Source: Anaerophaga thermohalophila DSM 12881 (GTDB lineage: Bacteria; Bacteroidota; Bacteroidia; Bacteroidales; Marinilabiliaceae). Taken from it: DNA of 64,000 nt. Numbering within the stretch: the stretch's first letter is position 1; every line of letters begins with the position of its first letter. Location: positions 20,716 through 84,715 of the forward strand of contig NZ_AEWI01000002.1 of assembly GCF_000191885.1 (NCBI RefSeq), written 5' to 3'. Shown here piece after piece: positions 63,908 to 64,000 of the stretch. The notes beneath the pieces are model-generated. The model worked only from the letters and a program-made list of their open reading frames with translations. It did no database searches and had not been told where the DNA came from. The position numbers were made by a program, and so were the translations under genes.

Positions 63908-64000
63908 ATATGCACGGCCGTTAATATGAAATAGAGACGCACGGTCGTTAGATTTGAAGTAGAGACGGACGGTCGTTAATTTGAAGTAGAGACGGACGGT
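63890..64000. repeat. 27-28 bp tandem repeat running off the window
   Basis: Four units start at 63890, 63917, 63944 and 63972 (27, 27, 28 and 27 bp), with consensus GkCGTTAATwTGAArTAGAG plus ACGsACG. The first unit encodes the last residues and stop codon (AVNMK) of the propeller gene. Later units have more G at position 'GACGGACG'. The array continues beyond 64000, so total length is unknown. Confidence 0.85.

Overview
The window is a chromosomal segment from a member of the Bacteroidota. The evidence is gliding genes gldD and gldE, a type IX secretion (T9SS type B) sorting domain, DUF4290 next to murA, a bacterial geranylgeranylglyceryl phosphate synthase, a receiver/PPDK-type ATP-grasp protein, an EF-G paralogue, and repeated TAnnTTTG promoter boxes. 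A marine or anaerobic Bacteroidales/Marinilabiliales-type organism is my guess; the window cannot fix the genus. I found no tRNA, rRNA or CRISPR array.

Layout. 1-9,100: stress and core genes on the minus strand (oxyR, dnaJ, grpE, a broken thioredoxin-like gene, murA, DUF4290, uvrD/pcrA). 9,100-19,000: accessory genes, namely a GH29-like lipoprotein, a T9SS-exported PKD protein, a nitroreductase, Fe-type and Mn-type superoxide dismutases, proline dehydrogenase, Hsp20 behind a sigma54-like promoter, and uracil-DNA glycosylase. 19,200-22,900: an MCE/Mla-type lipid transport operon. 23,500-28,500: EF-G2, DUF190, GGGP synthase and a phosphopantetheinyl transferase. 28,500-34,500: gldD, gldE, ssb and mutY facing HU, a 30-residue basic protein and RNase G. 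34,900-38,800: a receiver/ATP-grasp protein and fabD. 39,065-57,183: one co-directional ribosomal block (str, S10, spc and alpha operons: rpsL-rpsG-fusA-rpsJ through rpoA-rplQ). 57,357-63,907: enolase, a frameshifted citrate synthase, and a beta-propeller sensor ending in a SpoIIE/PP2C phosphatase.

The main signal that gene calling does not explain is a population of short intergenic elements. Family A is about 97 bp with hairpins, seven fuller copies plus fragments. Family B is about 140 bp, starts and ends GAG...CTC, folds as a long hairpin and has 6-bp target duplications. Family C is about 210 bp with GTGTCTGTCC-type ends. They nest in one another, sit in leaders and 3' ends, and one family A copy forms the leader and start codon of the MCE operon. 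No transposase is encoded here, so they must be moved in trans or be relics.

Four reading frames are damaged: the thioredoxin-like gene (+1 base), citrate synthase (+1 base in a T run), a small conserved gene (65-bp insertion) and an HTH relic. Several enzymes lack an expected catalytic residue: EF-G2 (switch II His to Ser), MurA (Cys to Asp), the GH29-like protein (nucleophile Asp) and the thioredoxin-like protein (both Cys).
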